NCBI GenBank assembly: GCA_017396695.1
Contig: JAFQLC010000003.1
Span: 90,464-154,463 of the forward strand
DNA length: 64,000 bases
DNA from: a bacterium
GTDB lineage: Bacteria; Cyanobacteriota; Vampirovibrionia; Gastranaerophilales; Gastranaerophilaceae
Direction of reading: 5' to 3'
A model generated the notes under the pieces. It was not told the DNA's origin, ran no database searches, and saw nothing but the letters and a program-made list of their open reading frames with translations. The position numbers were made by a program, and so were the translations under genes. Positions 27,421 through 36,741 of the stretch are shown piece by piece (the stretch's first letter is position 1; each line of letters starts with the position of its first letter).

Positions 27421-28224
27421 ATGTCTGAATATAGCTTAAAAAACACTCTGTCATATAGATTTCTAAGACAATCCGCAAAAGATTGGAAGGATTTTTTAGT
27501 CACTTTTGGAAACATTGGGAAAGATTTTAATAGAGTTATAAAATATATTCTTAGGCTTGAAATCGATGCTAATAAGCTAATAGAGCAGTCTTCCCGCTTT
27601 GCATTTGATAGCTTGCCAATAACACTTACTATCGTTTCAATGACGGCAATAATTATCTCAATGCAAATTTCGCCTGAACTTGTAAAACAAGGGGGAGGAA
27701 ATTTTATTGGGATGATGAGCGCAATAGTTATGACAAGAGAGTTGTCTGCCATTATGAGCGGTTTTGCAATAATTTCAATGATAGGTTCATCATTTGCATC
27801 AGAACTTGCAAGTATGTCTGTTACAGACCAAATTAGTGCAATGAAGGTGCTTCGAGTTGACCCTGTAAAATATTTAATCGTTCCAAGAGTTACGGCAGGC
27901 TTCATTATGATGCCATTTGTTGTAATTCTTTCGTCGTTTGTTGGTTTGTTTTTCGCAGGGCTTGTTGCAAACATAACAGCAGGAGTTAGTGCGCTCAACT
28001 TCACAACTTCTATGTGGCAGGGGTTATTCATAAAAGATATTATGGTAATGCTTTTGAAATCAGCATTTTTTGGCGGCGCAATAGCGCTTATTAGTTGCTC
28101 TTGCGGATATTCAACAAGGGGCGGCGCAAAAGATGTTGGTATTTCAACCACAAAAGCAGTTGTGTGGTCATTTCTTGCAATAGCCTTTTTGGATTGGATT
28201 TTTGCAATATTGTTCTATATGTAA
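27421..28224 (+). CDS. mlaE: Permease of an MCE/Mla-type phospholipid transporter
   Basis: 267 residues with about five hydrophobic segments. The MlaE/Ycf63 family segment around residues 90-155 (MSAIVMTRELSAIMSGFAI, SMIGSSFASELASM, TDQISAMKVLRVDPVKYLIV) matches the permease core. With MlaF and MlaD it moves phospholipid between outer and inner membranes. An N-terminal charged stretch of about 70 residues precedes the first helix. First gene of mlaE-mlaF-mlaD-lpxK-metF. Confidence 0.93.
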   Translation: MSEYSLKNTLSYRFLRQSAKDWKDFLVTFGNIGKDFNRVIKYILRLEIDANKLIEQSSRFAFDSLPITLTIVSMTAIIISMQISPELVKQGGGNFIGMMSAIVMTRELSAIMSGFAIISMIGSSFASELASMSVTDQISAMKVLRVDPVKYLIVPRVTAGFIMMPFVVILSSFVGLFFAGLVANITAGVSALNFTTSMWQGLFIKDIMVMLLKSAFFGGAIALISCSCGYSTRGGAKDVGISTTKAVVWSFLAIAFLDWIFAILFYM

Positions 28225-28233
28225 GGAAAAAAT

Positions 28234-28959
28234 ATGAGTATAATAGTTCAAAATTTAGTTAAAGAATTTGAGGGAAAAAAAGTTTTAGACGACATATCAT
28301 TCACAGTAAACTCTGGAGAAACACTTGGAGTTGTTGGTTTTTCAGGAAGTGGAAAAAGTACAATTTTAAAACTAATTTGCGGTTTGCTTTATGCAGATTC
28401 AGGTAAAATTCAAACTACAAAAGGCGACATCGCAATGACTTTCCAATATAGTGCCCTGTTTGATTTTTTGAATGTGTTTGAAAATATTTCATTTCCACTT
28501 GTTGAAAGACCTGAATTTAAAGGAAAATACTCTAAAAAAGACTTAGAAAGAATTGTTGCAGAAAATTTAAAGATTTTAGGCTTAAAAGATATTGAAGACA
28601 AATATCCTTCCGAATTATCTGGCGGTATGCAAAAAAGGGTAAGCTTTGCTCGTGCAATTGTAACCAAGCCTTCAATCATTCTCTACGATGAACCAACTGC
28701 AGGTCTTGACCCTGTTTCATCAACCATTATCGAAGACTACATTGTAAGCCTTAAAAATGAACTAAATGCAACTTGTATGGTTGTAACCCACCAATTATCA
28801 ACAATCAAAAGAGCAACTGATAAAATTATAATGCTATATAAGGGGAAAATCGTGTTTAAGGGCACAACAGAAGAATTTTTGAAGGCAGAAAACCCTTACG
28901 CAAAACAATTTATTGACGCAGCCATTGAAGGACCTATGGATATATTGCAAGAAGATTAA
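28234..28959 (+). CDS. mlaF: ATPase of an MCE/Mla-type phospholipid transporter
   Basis: 241 residues. Walker A GFSGSGKST (about 35-43), the MTFQYSALFDFLNVFENI Q-loop region typical of MlaF, the signature ELSGGMQKR, Walker B IILYDEPTAGLDP, and the H-loop VTHQLS. It is the cytoplasmic motor for MlaE and lies 9 bases after it. A standard AAGGA ribosome site is present. Confidence 0.95.
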   Translation: MSIIVQNLVKEFEGKKVLDDISFTVNSGETLGVVGFSGSGKSTILKLICGLLYADSGKIQTTKGDIAMTFQYSALFDFLNVFENISFPLVERPEFKGKYSKKDLERIVAENLKILGLKDIEDKYPSELSGGMQKRVSFARAIVTKPSIILYDEPTAGLDPVSSTIIEDYIVSLKNELNATCMVVTHQLSTIKRATDKIIMLYKGKIVFKGTTEEFLKAENPYAKQFIDAAIEGPMDILQED

Positions 28960-28996
28960 ACCCTTGTAATATAATAAATGGGGAGAGGAAAAGAAA

Positions 28997-30364
28997 ATGA
29001 AATTACAGAGTAATAAAACATCATCATCACTAAAGGTCGGAATACTTACAATCACAGCAATCACAATTCTTATCTTTACTGTGCTTTGGGTAAAAGGGCG
29101 CTCACTTTCAGCAGGCGATAGATTTGAAGTTACATTCCACGATGTAAATGGCTTGAGGGCAGGTTCTGGAGTTCAAATGATGGGGCTCAGAATTGGTCAG
29201 GTTGAAGAAATCATCCCTGTTGTTGATGGCAAAAATTCACATGTAAAATTAAAATTCGTAATTACAGAAAAAGGCGTTAAAGTTCCACCTCTTTCTTTAA
29301 TTTCAATTCAGCAATCAGGGCTAATTGGGGAGCAATTTTTAGAAATTACTCCGCCTGAAAATAAAATAATGTATGTTCCAACATCTAAAGGAACAACTGC
29401 AATTGAATCAAACGATTCTGTACTTATGCTATTTAACGGCGAAAAGAAAAAAATTGGGACAATTGTGAATGCCCAAGTTATCCCAACAAGAGAACTCCCA
29501 AGGGAAAAACAAGAACAAATTTCAACTGATAACACACTAAAGATTGAATTTAGAATTGATATTGCAGGACTTTGGATAGATGCAGACGATTTTGGTATTG
29601 AAGTGTCTAAACAAGAAGTTCTTTTAGTGCAAAACACAGGCGATGTTATAGAATATCCTGAAAAAGAAGAAAAATTCACAGTAATTGAGCCTATGCGCCT
29701 TGCGGAATTTATGGATTTAAACTACAAAATGGCAAAATCTTTGAATAAAACAAACGAAAGAGTTGCAAAAATTCTAAATGATGAATTTATAAACGAAATC
29801 ACAGAAAGTGTTAAAAACATCAACACGTTAACCCAAAAAGCAACAACAACCTTTGAAAAAGCAAATGCATTGATTGACACAAGCAAAAAGGATATGGATG
29901 AAATCTTAGGTCAAAGCGAAGTGTTGATTAGCAAGTTAATTAATTTAACAGACAACATTAACAAACTTGCAGGCGACGAAAACCTTAGAGATAACGTAAT
30001 GGATGCAACCAAAGCGGTTACAAAACTCTCAAACAACCTTAATTGCTTGCTTGAAGCAGAAGACACAAAAGAAGTTCTTGGCGATATTCAAGCAATTAGC
30101 AAAAACTTAAACGAAATTACAACTTATGTAAATGAATTTTCAAAAGATCCAAAAGTTAAAAAAGAAATAAAACAAATTGTTGAGAATGTGGCAAGTGCAA
30201 CAAATCAAATCAATTCAACACTCGCTTCTGTTAACAATTTAGACGATGAAGACAAAACAAAAATAACAACTATTCTTGCAGATATTGGTGCAACAACAAA
30301 AAATATGAGAAAATTCTCAGAAAAATTAAACAAGAGATTTCTACTTTTTAGGTTGATGTTCTAG
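28997..30364 (+). CDS. mlaD: MCE-domain lipid-binding protein, MlaD-type
   Basis: 455 residues, much longer than the E. coli MlaD of about 180. After a short basic N-terminus a single hydrophobic anchor (about 13-31) precedes an MCE domain (about 38-120, with GLRAGSGVQMMGLRIGQVEE). A second part, about residues 240-440, is a long helical, Asn/Lys-rich coiled region (for example NINKLAGDENLRDNVMDATK). The layout resembles needle- or ring-type MCE proteins that bridge the periplasm. RBS GGAGAGG precedes the ATG. Confidence 0.88.
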   Translation: MKLQSNKTSSSLKVGILTITAITILIFTVLWVKGRSLSAGDRFEVTFHDVNGLRAGSGVQMMGLRIGQVEEIIPVVDGKNSHVKLKFVITEKGVKVPPLSLISIQQSGLIGEQFLEITPPENKIMYVPTSKGTTAIESNDSVLMLFNGEKKKIGTIVNAQVIPTRELPREKQEQISTDNTLKIEFRIDIAGLWIDADDFGIEVSKQEVLLVQNTGDVIEYPEKEEKFTVIEPMRLAEFMDLNYKMAKSLNKTNERVAKILNDEFINEITESVKNINTLTQKATTTFEKANALIDTSKKDMDEILGQSEVLISKLINLTDNINKLAGDENLRDNVMDATKAVTKLSNNLNCLLEAEDTKEVLGDIQAISKNLNEITTYVNEFSKDPKVKKEIKQIVENVASATNQINSTLASVNNLDDEDKTKITTILADIGATTKNMRKFSEKLNKRFLLFRLMF

Positions 30365-31411
30365 ATGAATTTAATGTCCAAAATCCAAAGAATGCATTAT
30401 TCAAAATTTAAACACACACCTTTGATGTGCGCACTTTTAGCACCAAGTTTTTTCTATAACATCGGAATAAACATCAAAAATTTTCTCTATGAAAAAAATG
30501 TTTTAAAAGAAAAAAAAGTAAACGCAAAAGTAATTTGCTTTGGAAATTTAACAACAGGCGGAGTGGGCAAAACCCCTATCGTTATTGAAGTTGCTAACCA
30601 GCTTTCTCGAGAAAATAAAGTTTGTGTAATATCTCGAGGTTACAAAGGAAAACTCTCTTCAAAAAATGTAAATGTAATTAAAGACTACGAAAAAATTATA
30701 ATTGAAGACCCAATATTATCTGGCGATGAACCAAATTTAATTGCAAAAAACATACCTAATGCAATGCTTATAACATGCGCCAATAGGGTTAAAGCAGCAA
30801 ATTATGCAATTGAAAAATATGGCGCAGAAATTATAATTTTGGACGACGGTTTTACAAACAGAAAATTAAAAAAAGATGTGCAAATTCTATTATTTGACGC
30901 AGAAAAAATGGTTGGAAACGGAAAACTCTTGCCTGCAGGGCCACTAAGAGAACCCTTAAAAGAAATAAAAAGGGGGAATAAAATCCTTCTTATCAACAAA
31001 AGCGCAAAAGAGTTTGAACTCACAGAAAAAATTATCAAATTCTTCAATTACAAATCAATTGAAGTGTGCAATGTGGTTCCCGATGTTTACATAAACCCAA
31101 GCACAGAAGAAAAAATATCAAAAAAACAAAAAAATATTTACGCATTTTGCGCAATAGGGCAACCTGATAGCTTCTATAATTTCTTAAAAAAAGATTTCAA
31201 CGTGCTTGGTGTGTCAACATATTCAGATCACCACCAATACAAAGAAGCAGACATAAAAGAATTAGAGCAAAATGCACTTTCTCGAGGTGCAGATGCGATT
31301 ATTACAACAGAAAAAGATTATGTAAAAATCTCAAAATATAATTTTTCGAAAATTCCATTGTTTGTTTTAAAATTAAAAAACGAACTCAATATTGAAAGGC
31401 TATTAAGTTGA
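30365..31411 (+). CDS. lpxK: Tetraacyldisaccharide 4'-kinase
   Basis: 348 residues. VICFGNLTTGGVGKTPIVIEV (about 55-75, a P-loop kinase motif) is the LpxK signature, followed by VISRGYKGK, LSGDEPNLIAK and ILDDGFTNRKLKKD. The enzyme phosphorylates the lipid A disaccharide at the inner membrane, with an N-terminal hydrophobic stretch near residues 18-30. It begins right after the mlaD stop (TAGATG) and overlaps metF at TTGA. This places lipid A synthesis in the same operon as lipid transport. Confidence 0.93.
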   Translation: MNLMSKIQRMHYSKFKHTPLMCALLAPSFFYNIGINIKNFLYEKNVLKEKKVNAKVICFGNLTTGGVGKTPIVIEVANQLSRENKVCVISRGYKGKLSSKNVNVIKDYEKIIIEDPILSGDEPNLIAKNIPNAMLITCANRVKAANYAIEKYGAEIIILDDGFTNRKLKKDVQILLFDAEKMVGNGKLLPAGPLREPLKEIKRGNKILLINKSAKEFELTEKIIKFFNYKSIEVCNVVPDVYINPSTEEKISKKQKNIYAFCAIGQPDSFYNFLKKDFNVLGVSTYSDHHQYKEADIKELEQNALSRGADAIITTEKDYVKISKYNFSKIPLFVLKLKNELNIERLLS

Positions 31412-32268
31412 AATTAAGCGAAATATACAATTCTAGTGAAACGAAAATCTCGTTTGAAATATTCCCTCCAAAGAGCGAAAACTACGAAGAAAAACTTAAA
31501 GAACTAGAGCAAGAGCTAATAAGGTTAAAGCAAGTTAATCCTGCACTTATATCAATAACATATGGCGCATGTGGCTCTAACAGAAACTCAACAATTGAAA
31601 TAGCAAAAATGATTAAAGAAAAAATCGGCATCATTCCAATGCAACACTTAACTTGCATTTGCTCAAGCCTTCAATTTATTCAAGACTACATCAAAGAAAT
31701 TGAAGATATGGGGCTAGAAAATGTGCTTGCCCTCAAGGGTGATGAGCCTAAAGATAATCTTGTATGCTATAAAGATTTTCTATATGCAAACGAGCTTGTA
31801 AAATACATCAAAAAACACTCTTCGCTTGAAGTTGCAGTTGCAGGTTATCCTGAAAAGCACCCGAGTGCACCAAGTCTTGACGAAGATATCAAGAGACTGA
31901 AGGCAAAAGTTGATACGGGAGCTGTTTGCATATTCAACCAAATGTGCTTTGATAACACAAATTTCTTAAAATATAGAGATAAATGCACCGCTTCAGGCAT
32001 AACAAAACCACAAATTGCAGGCATTTTCCCAATAACAAACTATAAACAAATAAAAAGAATAACTACAATGTGCGAAGCGCAAATGCCAAAAAAACTGGTT
32101 GAAAATCTTGAAAAATATAAAGATAACCAAGAAGACATAATAAAATATGGTATAGATTTTGCAAGCGAACAATGCGCTGAACTTATTCAAGAAGGAGTTG
32201 CTGGATTGCACTTTTATACACTCAACAAAGCGAGTGCGACACTTAAAATTCTTGAAAACATTCACTAA
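31408..32268 (+). CDS. metF: 5,10-methylenetetrahydrofolate reductase
   Basis: 286 residues. It starts at a TTG that overlaps the lpxK stop codon, preceded by GAAAGG. FEIFPPKSENYEEKL (about 16-30), SITYGACGSNRN, MQHLTCICSS, VLALKGDEPK and FNQMCFDN match the MetF TIM barrel. It reduces methylene-THF to methyl-THF for methionine synthesis. Its position at the end of an outer-membrane lipid operon has no obvious functional logic. glyA, which makes methylene-THF, is elsewhere in the window. Confidence 0.92.
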   Translation: MKLSEIYNSSETKISFEIFPPKSENYEEKLKELEQELIRLKQVNPALISITYGACGSNRNSTIEIAKMIKEKIGIIPMQHLTCICSSLQFIQDYIKEIEDMGLENVLALKGDEPKDNLVCYKDFLYANELVKYIKKHSSLEVAVAGYPEKHPSAPSLDEDIKRLKAKVDTGAVCIFNQMCFDNTNFLKYRDKCTASGITKPQIAGIFPITNYKQIKRITTMCEAQMPKKLVENLEKYKDNQEDIIKYGIDFASEQCAELIQEGVAGLHFYTLNKASATLKILENIH

Positions 32269-32269
32269 T

Positions 32270-32434
32270 TTAGAAAAAATCTTTGCGGTGTTTAGTTTGC
32301 AAATGCGCAAAATGTGAAAACTTAGACCTAATTGGGTCAGTTACAGGCGATTTTTGCACATGTTTCAACGGGTTAAAATCAGCTTCAACTTCACGTTTAA
32401 TTTTAATTTCTTCTAAAAACTTCACTTTCCTCAT
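32270..32434 (-). CDS. Small uncharacterised basic protein, 54 residues
   Basis: The frame begins MRKVKFLEEIKIKREVEADF, continues NPLKHVQKSPVTDPIRSKFS and ends HFAHLQTKHRKDFF. It sits 36 bases downstream of rsmD on the same strand and fills the gap before convergent metF. An AT-rich TATAAT-like sequence touches the start and no ribosome site is visible, so translation may be leaderless or coupled. The family is unknown to me, and expression is unproven. Confidence 0.5.
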   Translation of the reverse strand: MRKVKFLEEIKIKREVEADFNPLKHVQKSPVTDPIRSKFSHFAHLQTKHRKDFF

Positions 32435-32470
32435 AATTATATAATAGCATATTTTGGAAGTTTTTAAACC

Positions 32471-33010
32471 CTAGCGAGTGCGTGAAATAAAATAAAGCTT
32501 TGCCCTGCCATATGTTTTTTCTTTAAAGATTTCGAAATTAGAGGGAATTACCTGCATGAAATCAAAGTTCATTTTTTTATCGCATTCAACAACAAGCGCC
32601 CCACCCAAGGCAACTTTATCAAATGAACCTGCAATAATTTCAGAATAATCGTTATTCCAAGGCGGGTCAATATAGATTACATCGTAAATATCACTAGTAT
32701 TTTTTATAAACTTTTTATAATCAGAAACTATGATTTTTTTATTTAAGCCTATTTTTTTCAAATTCGAAGATGAAAACGAAGCAATTTTTTGATTAATTTC
32801 AACCAAAGTAACATCAAAGCCTCTTGAATAAGCTTCAAGCGCCATTATTGCGGAACCTGAATAACCATCTAAAAAATGAAGCCCTTTAAATTCTGAAAAA
32901 TAAGAAAAAAGCACATTAAAAACTGCTTCACGCACAATTGATAACGTAGGACGTGCGCCAGAGGGAGTAGTTAATTTAGTATTTTTATATTGTCCACCTG
33001 TTAATTGCAA
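32471..33010 (-). CDS. rsmD: 16S rRNA (guanine966-N2)-methyltransferase
   Basis: 179 residues from a TTG start at 33010 with AGGTGAT upstream; the frame is open far upstream, but that part is antisense to the reductase gene. LTGGQYKNTKL and RPTLSIVREAVFNVL are the RsmD N-terminus, FLDGYSGSAIMALEA the SAM motif I, and IYIDPPWNN the N6/N2-methyltransferase catalytic DPPW motif (about 117-120). It methylates the 30S P-site region. Divergent from the 33041 gene with only 30 bases between starts. Confidence 0.9.
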   Translation of the reverse strand: MQLTGGQYKNTKLTTPSGARPTLSIVREAVFNVLFSYFSEFKGLHFLDGYSGSAIMALEAYSRGFDVTLVEINQKIASFSSSNLKKIGLNKKIIVSDYKKFIKNTSDIYDVIYIDPPWNNDYSEIIAGSFDKVALGGALVVECDKKMNFDFMQVIPSNFEIFKEKTYGRAKLYFISRTR

Positions 33011-33040
33011 AATTATCACCTTTTTTGTAGTTAATATAAC

Positions 33041-34402
33041 ATGAAAAAAATTGTTATTATAGGCGGTTGCGCCGCAGGGCCAAAAGTTGCGGCAAAATGC
33101 CGCAGAATGAATAAAGAAAACGAAATTCACCTGTACACAAATGAAAAAATTGTGTCTTATTCTGCTTGCGGGCTTCCATATTACATTGAAGGAATTGTTC
33201 CAAAAATTGAAAATTTGATTATAAGAACACCTGAAGAATTTAGGGATGCAGGAATAAATGTGCATCTTGACCACACTTGCACAAAAATAATTCCAGACGA
33301 GAAAGCAGTTATTATAAATAATGAAAAAGTGCGCTATGACGAACTCGTACTTTGCACGGGAGCTCGTGCCAAAGATGTTAAAATTGAAGGCGGGCACCTG
33401 AAGAATGTTTACAAATTGCGCACAATTCAAGACGGAATTGCAATTAAAGAAAAAATGAAAACCGCAAAAACAGCGGTTATTATTGGTGGTGGATACATCG
33501 GAATTGAAATTCTTGAGGCACTTATTGCAAACAACATCAAAGTTACAATGCTTGAAGCGGGAGAGCAAATATTATCAAATTTTGATAATGATATAGCAAA
33601 AATTATCCAAAATTATATTCACAAAAAAGATGGAGACAAAGTTGAAATAAGAGAAAAAACAAAGGTTGATAAAATTGTGGGCAAAGACGAGTTTGTTGGG
33701 ATAATCACAGATTCGGGCGAAGTTATAGAGGCAGATTTCTGCATTGTTGCAACTGGGGTTATGCCAAACACTGAAATTGCAAGCGAAGCAGGGATTGAAA
33801 CAGGGCGAAGTGGCGCAATTAGGGTTGATAACCGAATGCAAACAAACATCGAACACATTTGGGCAGCAGGCGATTGTTGCGAAAAACATTGCTTAATAAC
33901 AAAAATCCCAATGTACATATCTCTTGGCTCGATTGCAAACAAAGAGGGACGAGTATGTGCTATAAACGTATCTGGTGGAGACGAAAAATTTGAAGGAGTT
34001 TTGTGCTCATTTGTAACTAGATATTTTGATTTCACAATAAGCACAACAGGGCTTACTGAGCAACATGCACTTGAATATTCTAAATTTATAAATATCGAAC
34101 CAATTTCAGCAACGGTCAAAAAACATGACCGGGCAGGATATATGCCAAACACAAATGAAATCACACTAAAACTTGTTGCGGATAAAAGAACAGGAGAAGT
34201 GCTTGGAGCACAAGCCGTTGGCAAAGGCGATGCAGATAAAAGGATAAATATCGCAACAAGCGCACTCAAAAGCAAAATGACTGTTGATGAGCTTATTAAT
34301 CTTGACCTAACTTATGCGCCGTCATTCGGGACACCCATTGACCCGCTACTTGAAGCAGCATATAAGCTAAAGAAAATTATTGACACAAAGAGGCATAGTT
34401 AA
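33041..34402 (+). CDS. CoA-disulfide reductase/NADH oxidase-family flavoprotein
   Basis: 453 residues. The FAD motif KIVIIGGCAAGPKVAAK is at 3-19. The SYSACGLPYYIEG segment carries the redox Cys43 typical of CoA-disulfide reductases, NADH oxidases and NADH peroxidases. An NAD(P)H motif AVIIGGGYIGIEIL (about 145-158), the second FAD motif IWAAGDCCE (about 275), and a C-terminal dimerisation domain follow. No extra rhodanese domain is present. It reduces CoA disulfide, or uses O2 or peroxide, for thiol and redox balance; motifs alone do not decide. The 3' end overlaps mutS by 26 bases, convergent. Confidence 0.85.
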   Translation: MKKIVIIGGCAAGPKVAAKCRRMNKENEIHLYTNEKIVSYSACGLPYYIEGIVPKIENLIIRTPEEFRDAGINVHLDHTCTKIIPDEKAVIINNEKVRYDELVLCTGARAKDVKIEGGHLKNVYKLRTIQDGIAIKEKMKTAKTAVIIGGGYIGIEILEALIANNIKVTMLEAGEQILSNFDNDIAKIIQNYIHKKDGDKVEIREKTKVDKIVGKDEFVGIITDSGEVIEADFCIVATGVMPNTEIASEAGIETGRSGAIRVDNRMQTNIEHIWAAGDCCEKHCLITKIPMYISLGSIANKEGRVCAINVSGGDEKFEGVLCSFVTRYFDFTISTTGLTEQHALEYSKFINIEPISATVKKHDRAGYMPNTNEITLKLVADKRTGEVLGAQAVGKGDADKRINIATSALKSKMTVDELINLDLTYAPSFGTPIDPLLEAAYKLKKIIDTKRHS

Positions 34403-36704
34403 TGGCACGTTCGAGTATGCAATCAGGCAATCCAGCGTCTTGAGCAATTTTTATTCCATGGCTTTTATCCAAAAATCCATTTTCGATAATTCTTTTTGAA
34501 TCAACTAAAGAAATTGCAATAGGGCGGATTTTTGAAACATTTTCTTCGTACATAGTTTTTAGATTATGATAATGTGTTGCAAAAATTGTTTTTGCACCTA
34601 TAAATTCGATAATATATTCTGAAACCGCACGAGCAATTGCAGACCCATCTTGTGTTGAAGTTGATTTTCCAAGTTCATCTAGCAAAATTAAACTATTTTT
34701 TGATGCATTATCTAAAATTTGCTTCACATCGTACATTTCAAGAGCAAAAGAGGATTTGTTTTTATAAATATTATCAAGTGTACCAAAACGAACAAAAATC
34801 TTATCAAAAAGAGGAAGTATTGCAGATTCAGCAGGAACATAAGACCCAACTTGCGCCATAATGGAAATTAATGCAATCTGGCGCATCAAAGTTGATTTTC
34901 CCGCCATATTGGCGCCAGTTAAAAGAACGAAATTAGGCAAATTTCGACTAAATTCAAACGAAGTTGGCTGAAAATCAGTCGAATTATATGAAAGCGAAGG
35001 ATGCAGAGCGCAATTAAGGTTCAAGTTATCATCACCAAATTCAGGGCAAGTGTAATTTTTATCAAGCGCAACTTGCGAAAATGCAAAAAGCATATCAAAT
35101 AAGGCAATTTTATCTGAAAATCTTAAGATTAAATCAGAATATTGAACCACATAAGAAGATACCTTCTCAACAAGATAGTTTTCAATGGATGCTCTATTTG
35201 CATTTTGTAAAACATAGTCAAGCGAAAGCTTCTCGAGAGTTTCGGTTAAATATCTTGTGCAGTTTGCTAGTGTTTGATACAAAATAAAATCTTTTGGGGC
35301 ATTTTTTGCCTCAGTGCGAGGAATTTGAATTATGAATTTATTTTTAAATTGAATAATTTTTAAATTTTTAATTTTAGTTAAGGTTTTAAGTTTTTCTTCA
35401 TAAGATTGAATCTCGGATAAAATTTCTTCAATTTTGTTTAAACAAAATCCAAAATCTGGACTAAGCATTGGGTTGAGTGGGTTTTGAATGTCATCTGAGA
35501 TATTGTTTTCAAGAAAAGTGGTGATGCTTTTAAGTTCAACAATTTCATTTTCAGAAAGGTTAAAAACAGAAAGAGAATTAAACTTATCAACCAACTTTGC
35601 AAATGAAGAAAATGATTTTTTCAACAAAAGAAAATCTTTAATCTTAAAACAATTGTTTTTAATTCTAATTATAATTCTTGAAACATCCGAAACACAAGAC
35701 AAATAAGAAGAGGCAAAGTTCACTTGTTCGCTATTGTTTAAAAAATAAGAAACAACTTTTTGCCTATGCAAAATTTCAGCCTTTGAAAGCAGAGGAAATT
35801 TCAGAGAATACTCAAGCAGACGTCTTCCCATCGGAGTTTTTGTTTTGTCTAAAACCCAAAAAAGCGTTCCTTCCTTTTTGAGATTTTGCATATTTTGCAA
35901 AACTTCAAGATTTCGAAGCGCTCCATAGGATAAATCTAAGTAATTTTGTGCATTATAAAAGTTAATAAACGCACCAGAAAAAGATGCGCCTAAACCATTT
36001 TTCAAATAAGAAGATATGGCACAAAGCGCAAAATTATTTGAAAAATCAAAATCATCACATTCTAAAAAATAACTATTATCAACTGGGGTAATAATAACCT
36101 CGGGCAAACAAGTTGCAAACAAAGAAGTTAAATTTAAAGATGATTTACAATTTGAAGAAATTAAAATTTCCGAGGGTTTAAATTTTAAAATTTCATCCAA
36201 CACTTTGTCTTGTTTTATGCTAGTTGCAAAAACTTGGTTTGTTGAAACATCCGAAAAAGCAATGTGAACTGCTTGATTAGTATAATAAAGGGCACACAAA
36301 AAATTATTTTCTTCAGGATTTAAAAAATCTTCATCAACTAACACACCAGATGTATATTTTCTAATCACTTTTCTTGCTTTAATTTTGCCGTCAAGTATAT
36401 CGTCAAGTTCCTCACAAAGAGCAACTTTGCAGCCTTTATCAAGCAAAGTTTTAATGATACTATCTCTACATGCCACAGGAATGCCTGCAAGGTTAATATC
36501 GCCAAAATTAAAGTGTTTTGAGGTTAGTGCAATTGAGCATTTTTTAGATACAACGTGTGCATCATCAAAATATGTTTCGTAAAACCCTCCAACCCTGAAT
36601 AAAAGAATGTAGTCTTTATTTTGAAGTTTGATATTCCTATATTGAACAAGCAATTCGGAAGAATTTATAAGTTCAGAGTTTATATTTTTTACCAAATCTG
36701 TCAT
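34377..36704 (-). CDS. mutS: DNA mismatch repair protein MutS
   Basis: 775 residues from the ATG at 36704; a TTG six codons upstream is the alternative. The mismatch-recognition domain has FRVGGFYETYFDD (F-x-E within FYETY, about 40) and is followed by VACRDSIIKTLLDKGCKVAL. The ATPase holds Walker A TGANMAGKSTLMRQ, FVRFGTLDNIYKNKSSFALE, LILLDELGKSTST and FATHYHN. It is rather short for MutS1 (about 850), with a reduced C-terminus. mutL is not in the window. It diverges from the 36742 gene. Confidence 0.93.
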   Translation of the reverse strand: MTDLVKNINSELINSSELLVQYRNIKLQNKDYILLFRVGGFYETYFDDAHVVSKKCSIALTSKHFNFGDINLAGIPVACRDSIIKTLLDKGCKVALCEELDDILDGKIKARKVIRKYTSGVLVDEDFLNPEENNFLCALYYTNQAVHIAFSDVSTNQVFATSIKQDKVLDEILKFKPSEILISSNCKSSLNLTSLFATCLPEVIITPVDNSYFLECDDFDFSNNFALCAISSYLKNGLGASFSGAFINFYNAQNYLDLSYGALRNLEVLQNMQNLKKEGTLFWVLDKTKTPMGRRLLEYSLKFPLLSKAEILHRQKVVSYFLNNSEQVNFASSYLSCVSDVSRIIIRIKNNCFKIKDFLLLKKSFSSFAKLVDKFNSLSVFNLSENEIVELKSITTFLENNISDDIQNPLNPMLSPDFGFCLNKIEEILSEIQSYEEKLKTLTKIKNLKIIQFKNKFIIQIPRTEAKNAPKDFILYQTLANCTRYLTETLEKLSLDYVLQNANRASIENYLVEKVSSYVVQYSDLILRFSDKIALFDMLFAFSQVALDKNYTCPEFGDDNLNLNCALHPSLSYNSTDFQPTSFEFSRNLPNFVLLTGANMAGKSTLMRQIALISIMAQVGSYVPAESAILPLFDKIFVRFGTLDNIYKNKSSFALEMYDVKQILDNASKNSLILLDELGKSTSTQDGSAIARAVSEYIIEFIGAKTIFATHYHNLKTMYEENVSKIRPIAISLVDSKRIIENGFLDKSHGIKIAQDAGLPDCILERAINYASLCQ

Positions 36705-36741
36705 TTGATGTATAATATACAAAAAATAAGGGAAAAGGGCA

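Noticed and set aside
33011..33568. Long N-terminal extension of RsmD
   Set aside because: It is antisense to the start of the flavoprotein gene, Cys/Asn/Phe-rich and unlike RsmD; the TTG at 33010 with AGGTGAT fits the family.
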